From: Rahnella aceris
Lineage (GTDB): Bacteria; Pseudomonadota; Gammaproteobacteria; Enterobacterales; Enterobacteriaceae
NCBI RefSeq assembly: GCF_011684115.1
Contig: NZ_JAADJV010000009.1
Span: 1 to 33,266, forward strand
Direction: 5' to 3'
Length of the DNA stretch: 33,266 nt
Part shown: positions 1-8,109 of the stretch, piece after piece
Position numbering within the stretch: position 1 is the stretch's first letter
Layout of the letters: each line of letters opens with the position of its first letter
Notes under the pieces: generated by a model
What the model saw: the letters and a program-made list of their open reading frames with translations, nothing else
Told to the model about the DNA's origin: nothing
Databases searched by the model: none
Program-made: the position numbers and the translations under genes

Positions 1-77
1 TTTTATCCGGTTGCCGCTGTTTTTAATCTTTCCGACCCGGTCACTTCGTGATGTTGTTCACGTTGTTCCCTGTCGAT
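1..77 (-). other. Leader of an rRNA operon reading leftward (partial)
   Basis: This stretch lies directly downstream of a strong rRNA P1 promoter on the minus strand, starting at about position 77. It should be the untranslated leader before 16S rRNA. The second promoter (P2), the boxA antitermination signal and 16S rRNA itself would lie beyond the left edge. The assignment rests on the promoter and on the conserved position opposite purH, as for rrnE in E. coli; no rRNA is visible here. Confidence 0.7.
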
Positions 78-139
78 GGAGCGGCATTATAGGGAGTTCT
101 CAGCAGGCCGCAAGGGCTAATTTTAAGAAAAAACACCGT
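77..139 (-). promoter_or_regulatory. rRNA operon P1 promoter with UP element
   Basis: On the minus strand there is a perfect -10 hexamer TATAAT (91-86), a 16-bp spacer ending in CTCCC, and a -35 TTGCGG (113-108). This is the layout of E. coli rrn P1 promoters, which also have 16-bp spacers and the same bases before the -10. The start is predicted at the A at 77, after a GC-rich discriminator GCCGCTCC, the type that makes initiation sensitive to ppGpp and to the initiating nucleotide. An A/T-rich tract at about 119-139 is placed like the UP element that binds the alpha subunit of RNA polymerase. Confidence 0.88.
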
Positions 140-189
140 TTGCTGCATTACACAGCAAACCCACTGCTTATACCGTGTTTTGCACAGAT

Positions 190-198
190 TTATCCACA
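190..198 (+). promoter_or_regulatory. Perfect DnaA box
   Basis: The sequence TTATCCACA matches the high-affinity DnaA box exactly. It sits between the rRNA P1 upstream region and the purH operator. A single box can occur by chance (another lies inside murB at 32248-32256), so a regulatory role is only a possibility. Confidence 0.4.
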
Positions 199-230
199 GA
201 GGCACAGGAATCTCAAATTTTGCGAGCGTC

Positions 231-246
231 GCGCAATCGTTTTCGC
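231..246 (+). promoter_or_regulatory. PurR operator of purHD
   Basis: The 16-mer GCGCAATCGTTTTCGC closely matches the PurR box consensus ACGCAAACGTTTTCGT (differences at positions 1, 7 and 16). A possible -10 TACAAT follows at 247-252, so a repressor bound here would cover the promoter. PurR with hypoxanthine or guanine represses purHD in E. coli from the equivalent site. No convincing -35 is visible. Confidence 0.75.
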
Positions 247-290
247 TACAATTTCGCGCGTCAGTTTTCACTGCCCTTTAGGGGTAATAA

Positions 291-362
291 ATGAAAAGTC
301 AGTCGCCGAAGGGAAGTTATCCAAGCTCAATCCCGCGTTTTTCTGCAAATTGCTCTATATAA
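291..362 (+). CDS. Possible 23-codon leader ORF upstream of purH
   Basis: An ATG at 291 is preceded by AGGGG at 280-284, a plausible ribosome binding site, and opens a 23-residue frame ending in TAA at 360-362, 71 nt before purH. The peptide would begin [10 protein letters not shown] and is basic and serine-rich, with no recognised motif. It lies in the purH 5' untranslated region, downstream of the PurR box. It may be translated or may be chance; no homologue is known to me. Confidence 0.25.
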   Translation: MKSQSPKGSYPSSIPRFSANCSI

Positions 363-433
363 AGAGAAGAAAAGCGTCATTGAATTCAGATAACGCTCTT
401 TACTGCGACTCCAAAGCCAAGGATATAACCACC

Positions 434-2023
434 ATGCAACAATCTCGTCCAATCCGCCGTGCCCTGCTCAGTGTTTCTGACAAAGCCGGTATCGTAGAAT
501 TCGCCCAGGCTCTGTCTTCGCGTGGCGTTGAATTACTTTCCACTGGCGGCACCGCCAGCCTGTTGGCGAAAGCCGGCCTGCCAGTCACTGAAGTCTCTGA
601 CTACACCGGCTTCCCGGAAATGATGGATGGACGCGTCAAAACCCTGCACCCGAAAGTTCACGGTGGCATCCTCGGTCGTCGCGGGAAAGATGATGAAATC
701 ATGGCACAACATTCCATTGCGCCAATCGACATGGTGGTCGTTAACCTTTATCCGTTCGCACAAACCGTCGCACGTCCAGATTGTTCACTGGAAGATGCGG
801 TAGAAAACATTGATATCGGCGGCCCTACCATGGTTCGCTCGGCAGCGAAGAACCATAAAGATGTGGCGATCGTAGTAAAGAGCAGCGATTACGCTTCTAT
901 TATTGAAGAGATGGATGCCAACAACAGCTCGCTGACGCTGGCGACTCGTTTCAACCTGGCGATTAAAGCCTTTGAACACACCGCCTCTTACGACGGCATG
1001 ATTGCTAACTACTTTGGCACGATGGTTCCGGCTTACCACGGTGATACTGAATCGGCTTCCGGCCAGTTCCCGCGCACACTGAATCTCAGCTATATAAAGA
1101 AACAAGATATGCGTTATGGCGAGAACAGCCATCAGAACGCTGCCTTCTATATAGAAGAGAACGTCAGCGAAGCTTCGGTTGCCACTTCTACCCAGCTGCA
1201 GGGCAAAGCACTTTCCTATAACAACATTGCGGATACCGATGCGGCTCTGGAATGTGTGAAAGAGTTTGCTGAACCGGCCTGCGTCATTGTCAAACACGCC
1301 AACCCTTGTGGCGTAGCTATCGGCGACAGCATACTGGCAGCTTATGAACGCGCCTATCAGACTGACCCGACCTCAGCTTTCGGCGGCATTATTGCCTTCA
1401 ACCGTGAACTGGATGCTGAAACGGCAAAAGCGATCATCAGCCGTCAGTTTGTGGAAGTGATCATCGCACCATCGGTAAGTGCCGAGGCACTGACACTCAC
1501 CGCCGCGAAACAAAACGTTCGTGTACTGACCTGCGGACAATGGGAAGGTCGCCAGAAAGCGCTCGACTTCAAACGTGTTAACGGCGGCCTGCTGGTTCAG
1601 GATCGCGATTTGGGTATGGTTGATACCGCTGATCTGCGTGTGGTATCCGAGCGCCAGCCGACAGAGCAGGAACTGACAGATGCCCTGTTCTGCTGGAAAG
1701 TCGCAAAATTCGTCAAATCCAACGCCATTGTGTATGCACGAGACAAAATGACCATCGGTATCGGCGCAGGCCAGATGAGCCGCGTTTACTCCGCTAAAAT
1801 TGCCGGTATTAAAGCCGCTGACGAAGGCCTGGAAGTAGCCGGTTCCGTAATGGCTTCTGATGCCTTCTTCCCGTTCCGCGACGGTATCGACGCTGCGGCA
1901 GCGGTAGGTATTACCTGTGTTATCCAGCCAGGCGGTTCTATCCGTGACGATGAAGTGATCGCCGCGGCTAACGAACACGGCATTGCAATGCTGTTCACCG
2001 ACATGCGCCATTTCCGTCATTAA
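434..2023 (+). CDS. purH: Bifunctional AICAR transformylase / IMP cyclohydrolase
   Basis: Catalyses the last two steps of purine synthesis in the cytosol: formylation of AICAR with 10-formyltetrahydrofolate, then ring closure to IMP. The 529 residues match the E. coli PurH length and align with it throughout. The N-terminal cyclohydrolase domain (about 1-198) carries [15 protein letters not shown] at 64-78; the C-terminal transformylase domain carries the KHANPCG active-site motif at 287-293. The frame stays open upstream to position 11, but the start at 434 gives the family N-terminus ([19 protein letters not shown]) and has AAGGAT at 419-424 as ribosome binding site. It heads a purHD operon behind a PurR box and is divergent from an rRNA operon, as in E. 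coli. Confidence 0.98.
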   Translation: MQQSRPIRRALLSVSDKAGIVEFAQALSSRGVELLSTGGTASLLAKAGLPVTEVSDYTGFPEMMDGRVKTLHPKVHGGILGRRGKDDEIMAQHSIAPIDMVVVNLYPFAQTVARPDCSLEDAVENIDIGGPTMVRSAAKNHKDVAIVVKSSDYASIIEEMDANNSSLTLATRFNLAIKAFEHTASYDGMIANYFGTMVPAYHGDTESASGQFPRTLNLSYIKKQDMRYGENSHQNAAFYIEENVSEASVATSTQLQGKALSYNNIADTDAALECVKEFAEPACVIVKHANPCGVAIGDSILAAYERAYQTDPTSAFGGIIAFNRELDAETAKAIISRQFVEVIIAPSVSAEALTLTAAKQNVRVLTCGQWEGRQKALDFKRVNGGLLVQDRDLGMVDTADLRVVSERQPTEQELTDALFCWKVAKFVKSNAIVYARDKMTIGIGAGQMSRVYSAKIAGIKAADEGLEVAGSVMASDAFFPFRDGIDAAAAVGITCVIQPGGSIRDDEVIAAANEHGIAMLFTDMRHFRH

Positions 2024-2032
2024 TTTTCTTTT

Positions 2033-2053
2033 AGCGGGTGCGATGCGCCCGCT
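2033..2053 (+). repeat. Hairpin between purH and purD
   Basis: A 9-bp stem (2033-2041 with 2045-2053, one G-T pair) closes over a GAT loop in the 46-nt gap between the two genes. There is no T-tract, so it is not a classical terminator. It could stabilise the upstream message or adjust expression of purD relative to purH. Confidence 0.45.
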
Positions 2054-2069
2054 CACCCGGAGTCTTCGA

Positions 2070-3359
2070 ATGAATATTTTAATTATCGGTAACGGCGGGC
2101 GTGAACATGCACTGGCATGGAAGGCATCGCAGTCACCTTTGGCTGATAAAGTCTTTGTTGCACCAGGCAACGCCGGTACCGCGCTGGAGCCGTTGCTGGA
2201 AAACGTGGACATCGCCGCCACTGACATCGCCGGTTTGCTGGCTTTCGCTAAAAGTCATGACATCGGGCTGACGATTGTCGGCCCTGAAGCGCCGCTGGTG
2301 ATTGGCGTGGTTGATGCTTTCCGTGCAGCCGGTCTGAAAATTTTTGGCCCGACGCAGGAAGCCGCGCAACTGGAAGGTTCTAAAGCCTTCACTAAGGATT
2401 TTCTGGCTCGTCATAACATTCCAAGCGCTGATTATCAGAACTTCACTGAAATCGAACCTGCGCTGGCTTATCTGCGCAGCAAAGGCGCGCCGATAGTCAT
2501 CAAAGCCGATGGTCTGGCAGCAGGTAAAGGCGTCATTGTTGCGATGACGTTGAAAGAAGCGGAAGACGCCGTTCACGACATGCTGGCGGGAAATGCTTTC
2601 GGTGATGCAGGTCATCGCATTGTTATCGAGGAATTCCTCGATGGCGAAGAAGCCAGTTTCATCGTCATGGTCGACGGCAGCAATGTGTTACCGATGGCGA
2701 CCAGTCAGGATCACAAACGCGTGGGTGACGGCGACAGCGGTCCGAACACGGGCGGCATGGGAGCCTATTCTCCGGCGCCGGTCGTAACCGATGAAATCCA
2801 TCAACGCGTGATGGATCAGGTCATCTGGCCGACTGTTCGCGGTATGGCGGCGGAAAATAACACTTATACCGGTTTCCTGTATGCCGGTCTGATGATTTCA
2901 GCCGACGGCCAGCCGAAAGTGATCGAGTTCAACTGCCGTTTCGGCGATCCGGAAACTCAGCCGATCATGTTACGTCTGCGTTCTGATCTTGTGGATTTAT
3001 GCCTGGCCGGTGCTGAAGGTCGTCTGGGTGATAAAACATCTGAGTGGGATCCGCGACCGTCTCTGGGTGTCGTGCTCGCAGCCGGTGGCTACCCTGCTGA
3101 TTATAAAACCGGAGACGTTATTCATGGCCTGCCGCTGGAAGAAGTGCCGGATGGTAAAGTCTTCCACGCAGGGACCCGTTTGCAGGATGAACGTGTGGTC
3201 ACTAATGGCGGTCGCGTGTTATGTGTGACGGCATTGGGTAAAACGGTGGAAGCAGCCCAGGCACGCGCTTATGATTTAGCGAAAGACATTCATTGGGAAG
3301 GTAGTTTCTGCCGCAAAGACATCGGTTATCGCGCCATCGACCGCGAACGTAATCAGTAA
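2070..3359 (+). CDS. purD: Phosphoribosylamine-glycine ligase (GAR synthetase)
   Basis: Joins glycine to phosphoribosylamine with ATP, the second step of purine synthesis. The 429 residues equal E. coli PurD in length. The N-terminal domain opens with the dinucleotide-like loop [13 protein letters not shown] at 6-18. An ATP-grasp core follows, with [11 protein letters not shown] and the signature [12 protein letters not shown], and ligand residues in [14 protein letters not shown]. The start at 2070 is set by homology and by CGGAG at 2058-2062; the frame continues upstream into purH sequence without meaning. It is second in purHD, 46 nt after purH, so PurR should control it. Confidence 0.98.
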   Translation: MNILIIGNGGREHALAWKASQSPLADKVFVAPGNAGTALEPLLENVDIAATDIAGLLAFAKSHDIGLTIVGPEAPLVIGVVDAFRAAGLKIFGPTQEAAQLEGSKAFTKDFLARHNIPSADYQNFTEIEPALAYLRSKGAPIVIKADGLAAGKGVIVAMTLKEAEDAVHDMLAGNAFGDAGHRIVIEEFLDGEEASFIVMVDGSNVLPMATSQDHKRVGDGDSGPNTGGMGAYSPAPVVTDEIHQRVMDQVIWPTVRGMAAENNTYTGFLYAGLMISADGQPKVIEFNCRFGDPETQPIMLRLRSDLVDLCLAGAEGRLGDKTSEWDPRPSLGVVLAAGGYPADYKTGDVIHGLPLEEVPDGKVFHAGTRLQDERVVTNGGRVLCVTALGKTVEAAQARAYDLAKDIHWEGSFCRKDIGYRAIDRERNQ

Positions 3360-3381
3360 TTACATCTCACCCGACGATCAA

Positions 3382-3561
3382 AAAAGGCACGCTTCGGCGT
3401 AATGCCGGTCACTTAAGCATTTTTATGAATACAAATTCATTTTTGTGCTTCAAAGGATAATGAAGGAATCAGGCTTGTAGCGCTATTTTTCTTCATTGAA
3501 GGCCCAAATTCACGGGCCTCATTTCCTTAAGTGACCAGCATTACGCTTCGGCGTGCCTTTT
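3382..3561. repeat. 180-bp element with 36-bp terminal inverted repeats, MITE-like
   Basis: The arms at 3382-3417 and 3526-3561 are inverted copies matching at 31 of 36 positions. Four of the five mismatches are a central TTCG kept in the same orientation in both arms, inside a local CGC-TTCG-GCG hairpin. The 108-bp core has smaller hairpins at 3425-3440 and 3501-3518 and no coding frame of note. TCAA occurs at both outer edges (3378-3381, 3561-3564), possibly a target duplication. The form suggests a non-autonomous mobile or ERIC-like repeat; I do not recognise the family. It occupies most of the 219-bp gap between the convergent purD and the lipoprotein gene. Confidence 0.6.
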
Positions 3562-3578
3562 CAATAGTGAAAACGGGA

Positions 3579-4274
3579 TCACAGATCAGACTCTTTTGGT
3601 TCCCATTTACAGAAATCTTCATTGGCGACCAGCAACAGTTCGTTGCCTTGCGGAGCCGTCAGCCAGGCTAAGCCCAGATTATCGTTACTTCGGCTGGCCC
3701 GTTTCGCCAGCCAGACCTGTGAACGGACAGTCAGTGCCGGCGTCACCTGCTCGCCTGCGCAGGTCGTTATTAACCCTTTGCGCCAGCGTGCCTGGACCAG
3801 CCTGACATTCCCTGCCCGCAGCGCATTGCTCAGATCGAGGGTTTTTGACGCTTCATATTTATAGCGTTCGATTTCGTCTGACGATAACTTCTCGCGGCGC
3901 TCAGGGAGTTGTCGCTGCATAAAGCTAACGTTGCCACCCTCGTCAAAACGCAGCATGACACCCAAATCAGTTTTAGTCGCATGGGTTTCTTTAATCAGGT
4001 GCAATTGCCCCTGCTGGAATTCGTATCGGGTAATAATCGTATCGCCGCCGTAATAGGGGCTATAGACGTTGAGAATGGTTTGAGGCTCGTGCTGTGCGCT
4101 GTCTTCGCGCCAGAGCCGGTTGATACCTTGATCAGCGACATAGCCGCTGGCAAAGAATAACTCAGGACCTTTTTTAGAACTGCAACCCACCAGACCGAGC
4201 ACCAGTAAACCTGCTACCAGTCCGGGGGTGATAAACTGAAGGGCCTTAAAGGCCCCCCCGCTTATTCTTTTCAC
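3579..4274 (-). CDS. yjaH: YjaH-like DUF1481 lipoprotein
   Basis: Predicted outer-membrane or periplasmic lipoprotein of unknown function. A signal sequence begins MKRISG and ends in the lipobox LVGC, with Cys31 as the expected lipidation site, followed by SSKKGPELFFASGY. The rest has the DUF1481 pattern, including ASGYVADQGINRLWRED, a FDEGGNVSFMQRQ segment and a C-terminal LLLVANEDFCKWEP. With the GTG start at 4274 it has 231 residues, about the length I recall for E. coli YjaH. A TTG at 4283, directly after the hupA stop, would add three residues; neither start has a clear ribosome binding site. It follows hupA at once and its first codons hold a GC-rich hairpin (4241-4255). Confidence 0.8.
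   Translation of the reverse strand: MKRISGGAFKALQFITPGLVAGLLVLGLVGCSSKKGPELFFASGYVADQGINRLWREDSAQHEPQTILNVYSPYYGGDTIITRYEFQQGQLHLIKETHATKTDLGVMLRFDEGGNVSFMQRQLPERREKLSSDEIERYKYEASKTLDLSNALRAGNVRLVQARWRKGLITTCAGEQVTPALTVRSQVWLAKRASRSNDNLGLAWLTAPQGNELLLVANEDFCKWEPKESDL
4241..4259 (-). terminator. GC-rich hairpin after hupA, inside the next gene's start
   Basis: On the minus strand a run of seven Gs leads into a GGGCCT/AGGCCC stem with a 3-nt loop, about 30 nt after the hupA stop. The T-tract is poor (TTCAGTTT). It probably ends or attenuates part of the abundant hupA transcription before the lipoprotein gene. Confidence 0.45.
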
Positions 4275-4283
4275 TGCAAGCAA

Positions 4284-4556
4284 TTACTTAACAGCGTCTT
4301 TCAGAGCTTTACCAGAAACGAACGCAGGCACGTTTGCAGCTGCGATTTTGATTTCTTTACCAGTCTGTGGGTTACGACCAGTACGCTCGTTACGATGATT
4401 TACCTTGAAAGTCCCGAAACCAACTAATTGTACAGCATCACCTTCTTTCAGAGACTCGGTAATAGCAGACAGGGTAGATTCAAGAGCAACTTTGGCCTGT
4501 GCTTTGGAAAGATCAGCTTTGTCCGCAATTACATCAATCAGTTGAGTCTTGTTCAT
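4284..4556 (-). CDS. hupA: DNA-binding protein HU-alpha
   Basis: Small basic nucleoid protein that binds and bends DNA without sequence specificity as a homodimer or with HU-beta. The 90 residues match E. coli HupA almost exactly, from [20 protein letters not shown] to the C-terminal GKALKDAVK. The HU/IHF signature [21 protein letters not shown] lies at 46-66 and forms the DNA-gripping beta arm; the invariant proline is in RNPQTG. AAGGAT lies just upstream of the ATG. The 190-nt gap to yjaG should hold its own promoter, although yjaG upstream reads the same way. The C-terminal half ([19 protein letters not shown]) is of the alpha type rather than HupB. Confidence 0.98.
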   Translation of the reverse strand: MNKTQLIDVIADKADLSKAQAKVALESTLSAITESLKEGDAVQLVGFGTFKVNHRNERTGRNPQTGKEIKIAAANVPAFVSGKALKDAVK

Positions 4557-4746
4557 AAGTTATCCTTTACAGTGTGTTTATCGTTTGCAAAGCATCAAGT
4601 GCGACGGATATGCCGATTGACAGCACCCTCCTGCATACACGCACCGATAGCCACTTTTTTTACGCCCCCCAAATGTAGACCAGACAGGGTGCGGATGTGA
4701 AGCCTTAAGGCACGACAAATCAGGCGTTAAATCACGTTTTCTTGCC

Positions 4747-5337
4747 TTATTGCGCTAAATTTATGCCAATGTTACTGACAGCAGCTTCACGCAGGTCAGA
4801 ACGTAACCCTTTTATTAATTCCAGGTCACGCTCCTCACAGTCAGCCAACAGGCGAAAAATCTCCCATTGGATGTCCCATTCTTCTTCAACGGCAGGAATG
4901 ACTTTGAGTTCTTCATCGGTCATTTCTTTCCCGGCCTGAGTCATTTCCAGCATCGCGACAGTACGAATTGACGTCTCACTGACGGCAACCGCGTGAGACA
5001 GCGTTTCGCCACTCAGACGCGAATGAATCAGTTCGCCTAATGCAATACACGCATCAATGGCCGGATAAACCCCATAGATGTCGTAATCATCAGAAGAAGG
5101 CACCGCTTCCTCCAGTTTTTCGAGCTGTGAGTCAAAATTGACCTTGGCGTCTTTTACCACCAGCGTTTCCCAAATTAAATCCAGGATGCGGCGGTAAAGC
5201 TGTGGTTCGCCAAACCCGGTTTCCAGGCAAAATGCCTGATAGTTCGGATACATGCGTTCACACAAGCTCGCCATAAACGTCACGTGTTGCCAGCTTTCCA
5301 GCTTTTCGAGACGTAAATGAATTGGATTACGTAACAT
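4747..5337 (-). CDS. yjaG: YjaG family protein (DUF416)
   Basis: Conserved protein of unknown function. The 196 residues equal E. coli YjaG, with recognisable blocks HLRLEKLESWQHVTFMASLCERMYPNY, ILDLIWETL and YPAIDACIALGE. It looks soluble, helical and acidic, with no signal peptide or membrane segment. The C-terminal half is rich in Glu (MTDEELKVIPAVEEEWDIQWE). It lies 70 nt after nfi and before hupA on the same strand, an arrangement conserved with E. coli, but the context gives no firm clue to its role. Confidence 0.92.
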   Translation of the reverse strand: MLRNPIHLRLEKLESWQHVTFMASLCERMYPNYQAFCLETGFGEPQLYRRILDLIWETLVVKDAKVNFDSQLEKLEEAVPSSDDYDIYGVYPAIDACIALGELIHSRLSGETLSHAVAVSETSIRTVAMLEMTQAGKEMTDEELKVIPAVEEEWDIQWEIFRLLADCEERDLELIKGLRSDLREAAVSNIGINLAQ

Positions 5338-5407
5338 GAGTTGATCTCGTTAACTTTTCTGCGCGGGAGTTTACCTGAAATAAATCAATATCCCTATTCC
5401 TTGATTC

Positions 5408-6088
5408 CTAAAGATCATCACTCAACCGTTGCCAGCGTTGAAACGCCGCCCGGTTTGATGCCACAGCATCCGCCCAACGGGTAGGCTCCGGCAGACGATA
5501 TTGTCTTATGCACTGTTCGACCCAATAAAACGATGAATCCATGCTGATACGATTACCGGGTGAGATGAATAATGGATTACAGCGTAGCTTGCTGCGCCAC
5601 ACCCAGCCAATCTGTTCATCCCCTTCGTACAGCGCCTGGCGGCTGTGTAGTTCATCGCCTAATGGCAGGAACTGACCGCATAGACGGCTTTTCGCCACAC
5701 CAATCGTCGGCACGTCGATCATCAGACCAAAGTGACTGGCAACGCCGAGACGGCGCGGATGCGCGATCCCCTGCCCGTCGACAAAAACCAAATCAGGCTG
5801 CAATGAGAGTTGCTGCCAGGCTTGCAGCAGTGCGGGAAGTTCGCGGAAGGAAAGGAAACCGGGAATGTACGGCATAACAGTGGGAATGCGGGCAATCTGA
5901 TATTCCACCAGTTCCAGCGTTGGGTAGCGCAAAACAGCCACCGCCGCACGTGTCACCTCACCGCCCTGTTCGAAACCGACATCCACTCCCGCGATCAACG
6001 CGGGAGTGGTAAATCCTGGCGGATCCTGCAGTTCGATCTGATCTGCGAGGATCCGTTGTTCTTCACGTAAAGCACGGGTATCGATCAT
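5408..6088 (-). CDS. nfi: Endonuclease V
   Basis: Repair nuclease that recognises deoxyinosine and other deaminated bases and cuts the second phosphodiester bond 3' of the lesion. Of 226 residues (E. coli 223), the core includes Asp36 in IAGVDVGF, the wedge motif [11 protein letters not shown] at 73-83 with Glu83, and Asp104 in FVDGQG followed by HPRRLG. These are the metal-binding and lesion-pocket positions of the family. The start lies 9 nt after the hemE stop, so it is probably translated from the hemE message. No feature looks damaged. Confidence 0.95.
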   Translation of the reverse strand: MIDTRALREEQRILADQIELQDPPGFTTPALIAGVDVGFEQGGEVTRAAVAVLRYPTLELVEYQIARIPTVMPYIPGFLSFRELPALLQAWQQLSLQPDLVFVDGQGIAHPRRLGVASHFGLMIDVPTIGVAKSRLCGQFLPLGDELHSRQALYEGDEQIGWVWRSKLRCNPLFISPGNRISMDSSFYWVEQCIRQYRLPEPTRWADAVASNRAAFQRWQRLSDDL

Positions 6089-6097
6089 ACCGGGATT

Positions 6098-7162
6098 TCA
6101 CTCGTGATATTGCCGGGACAGGCTATGCACCGCTTCCACAAAGGCACCCGCATTTTCCGGCGGGACATCCTGATGAATGCCGTGGCCCAGATTGAACACA
6201 TGACCATTGCCTTTGCCGAAACCGGCCAGAATGGTCTCCACTTCCTGTTCTATACGCACTGGCGAGGCATACAACATTGAAGGATCCATGTTGCCCTGAA
6301 TCGCGACTTTGTCACCCACACGACGGCGTGCATCGGCAATATCGGTGGTCCAGTCCAGACCCAGCGCATCGCACCCCGTTGCGGCCATCGCTTCCAGCCA
6401 CTGACCACCGCCTTTGGTAAACAGAGTCACCGGCACACGACGTCCTTCGTTTTCACGGATCAGACCATCAACAATTTTGTGCATATAGTTCAGGGAGAAT
6501 TCGCGGTAATCGCGAGGAGTCAACACGCCGCCCCAGGTGTCAAAAATCATCACAGACTGGGCGCCAGCTTTGATCTGTGCATTAAGGTAAAGAATGACGC
6601 TGTCTGCCACTTTATCGAGTAACAGATGCATAGTCGCCGGATCGGCGTACATCATCTTTTTGATTTTGGTGAAGGCTTTACTGCTGCCCCCTTCTACCAT
6701 ATACGTCGCCAGCGTCCACGGGCTGCCGGAGAAACCGATAAGCGGCACTTCACCTTGCAGGTTTTTACGGATGGTACGCACGGCATTCATGACATACCCG
6801 AGTTCCATTTCAGGATCCGGAACCGGCAGTTTTTCGACATCGGCACGATTCGTCAGTGGTGAAGAAAAACGCGGGCCTTCACCGGCTTCAAAATAGAGCC
6901 CCAGCCCCATCGCATCAGGAATGGTCAGGATGTCAGAGAACAGGATCGCCGCATCCAGCGGATAGCGACGAAGCGGCTGCAAAGTCACTTCACAGGCCAG
7001 CTCGGCATTCTTGCACAGCGACATAAAATCACCGGCTTCAGCGCGGGTTGCTTTGTACTCCGGCAAATAACGACCAGCCTGACGCATCATCCAGACCGGT
7101 GTAATGTCCACTGGCTGACGTAACAAAGCACGCAGGTAACGGTCGTTTTTCAACTCATTCAT
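6098..7162 (-). CDS. hemE: Uroporphyrinogen decarboxylase
   Basis: Removes four carboxyl groups from uroporphyrinogen III to give coproporphyrinogen III in cytosolic heme synthesis. The 354 residues equal E. coli HemE. The first family signature [10 protein letters not shown] is at 22-31, the active-site FSDI at 75-78, and the second signature region [17 protein letters not shown] starts at 143. The frame is open 32 codons further upstream, but the ATG at 7162 gives the usual [17 protein letters not shown] and is preceded by a purine-rich GAAAGAGCAAG. It lies 71 nt after nudC and 9 nt before nfi, so the three probably share transcripts. Confidence 0.98.
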   Translation of the reverse strand: MNELKNDRYLRALLRQPVDITPVWMMRQAGRYLPEYKATRAEAGDFMSLCKNAELACEVTLQPLRRYPLDAAILFSDILTIPDAMGLGLYFEAGEGPRFSSPLTNRADVEKLPVPDPEMELGYVMNAVRTIRKNLQGEVPLIGFSGSPWTLATYMVEGGSSKAFTKIKKMMYADPATMHLLLDKVADSVILYLNAQIKAGAQSVMIFDTWGGVLTPRDYREFSLNYMHKIVDGLIRENEGRRVPVTLFTKGGGQWLEAMAATGCDALGLDWTTDIADARRRVGDKVAIQGNMDPSMLYASPVRIEQEVETILAGFGKGNGHVFNLGHGIHQDVPPENAGAFVEAVHSLSRQYHE

Positions 7163-7233
7163 TCTTGCTCTTTCCTTCAGTATTCGGGCCGCCCGACAAT
7201 CATCTGACAGCATTCTATCACGTAAAATCGCCT

Positions 7234-8010
7234 CTACTCTTCGTGTTCGGCACGACAAAGGGCAACGGTGTCTTCAATCAGGCGGCGCGCAATCGTCCCG
7301 GGCGGTGGCAACTGCGGCAATGCATCAAAGCGATACCAATTCGCGTTAAGCAACTCTTTCGGGTCATGCTGTATGTCGCCACTGTCGTAATCCGCCATAA
7401 ATGCCATCATCAGCGAATTGGGGAACGGCCAGGGCTGGGAACTGATGTAACGGACATTTTTCACCCGGATGTTACTTTCTTCCATCACTTCACGTGCCAC
7501 AGTTTCTTCCAGCGTTTCTCCGACTTCCACGAAACCCGCCAGAACCGTGTGAATACCATTACGATGGCGGACATGCTGCGCAAGCAAAATCTCATCCCCC
7601 TTACGGATAGCCACAATGATGCAGGGCGCAATCTGCGGATAATAGCGTTCGCGACAGTGCCCGCAGAGTGCAGCCCACTCGGTTTTGCTGACGTGCATTT
7701 CATGTCCGCAGTAACCGCAAAACTTGTGAGAACGGTAAAACTCTGACAACTGCACACCACGCCCGACCAACTGGAATAATCCGCGATCCTGATCCAGCAA
7801 CTGACGGGCGGAAACCATATGGTTTGGCATCGTCTGACGAACCAGCCAGACAGGTTCGCCCTGCCATTCGCCGATCTGCCGCGCTGTTTTACCGGTCAGA
7901 GAAAATTGTGCGGCGCTGCCAAACGGCAGTTCACCCTCAGGCAGCCATAGCTTGCCTTCCTGGCTGATGATCCACCAACCGTTGTGTTGCTCAGTAATCT
8001 GTAATTCCAT
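7234..8010 (-). CDS. nudC: NAD(H) pyrophosphatase / NAD-cap decapping hydrolase
   Basis: Zinc-containing Nudix hydrolase that splits NADH and removes 5' NAD caps from RNA. Of 258 residues, the zinc ribbon has Cys98, Cys101, Cys116 and Cys119. The Nudix box runs from Gly159 to Ile181 ([20 protein letters not shown]), and the subfamily motif SQPWPFPNS at 190-198 marks the NADH-specific branch. One oddity is Asn180 where the Nudix consensus (GX5EX7REUXEEXGU) has glycine; the catalytic glutamates are intact. It diverges from rsd across 99 bp and heads the run to hemE and nfi. Confidence 0.96.
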   Translation of the reverse strand: MELQITEQHNGWWIISQEGKLWLPEGELPFGSAAQFSLTGKTARQIGEWQGEPVWLVRQTMPNHMVSARQLLDQDRGLFQLVGRGVQLSEFYRSHKFCGYCGHEMHVSKTEWAALCGHCRERYYPQIAPCIIVAIRKGDEILLAQHVRHRNGIHTVLAGFVEVGETLEETVAREVMEESNIRVKNVRYISSQPWPFPNSLMMAFMADYDSGDIQHDPKELLNANWYRFDALPQLPPPGTIARRLIEDTVALCRAEHEE

Positions 8011-8067
8011 AATTGTTGTTGCATAACCTCGTCGGGACTGACAATCTGAGTAAGATATTTACATATT

Positions 8068-8090
8068 AGTAACTTTTGGTTACTTTTTTT
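8068..8090 (+). promoter_or_regulatory. Weak hairpin plus T-run upstream of rsd
   Basis: AGTAAC (8068-8073) pairs with GTTACT (8079-8084) around a TTTTG loop and is followed by six Ts, ending about 20 nt before the rsd start. The stem is only 6 bp and A/T-rich, so it may be a weak attenuator, an operator half-site pair, or chance. Confidence 0.3.
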
Positions 8091-8109
8091 GTCGCTCACG
8101 GAGTCAACC

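Noticed and set aside
11..433. Upstream extension of the purH frame by 141 codons
   Set aside because: It crosses the rRNA promoter and the PurR box, has no homology I recognise, and the ATG at 434 gives the exact PurH N-terminus and length.
1373..2227. 284-residue minus-strand ORF over purH-purD
   Set aside because: Antisense to two clear genes and spans their junction without any family resemblance.
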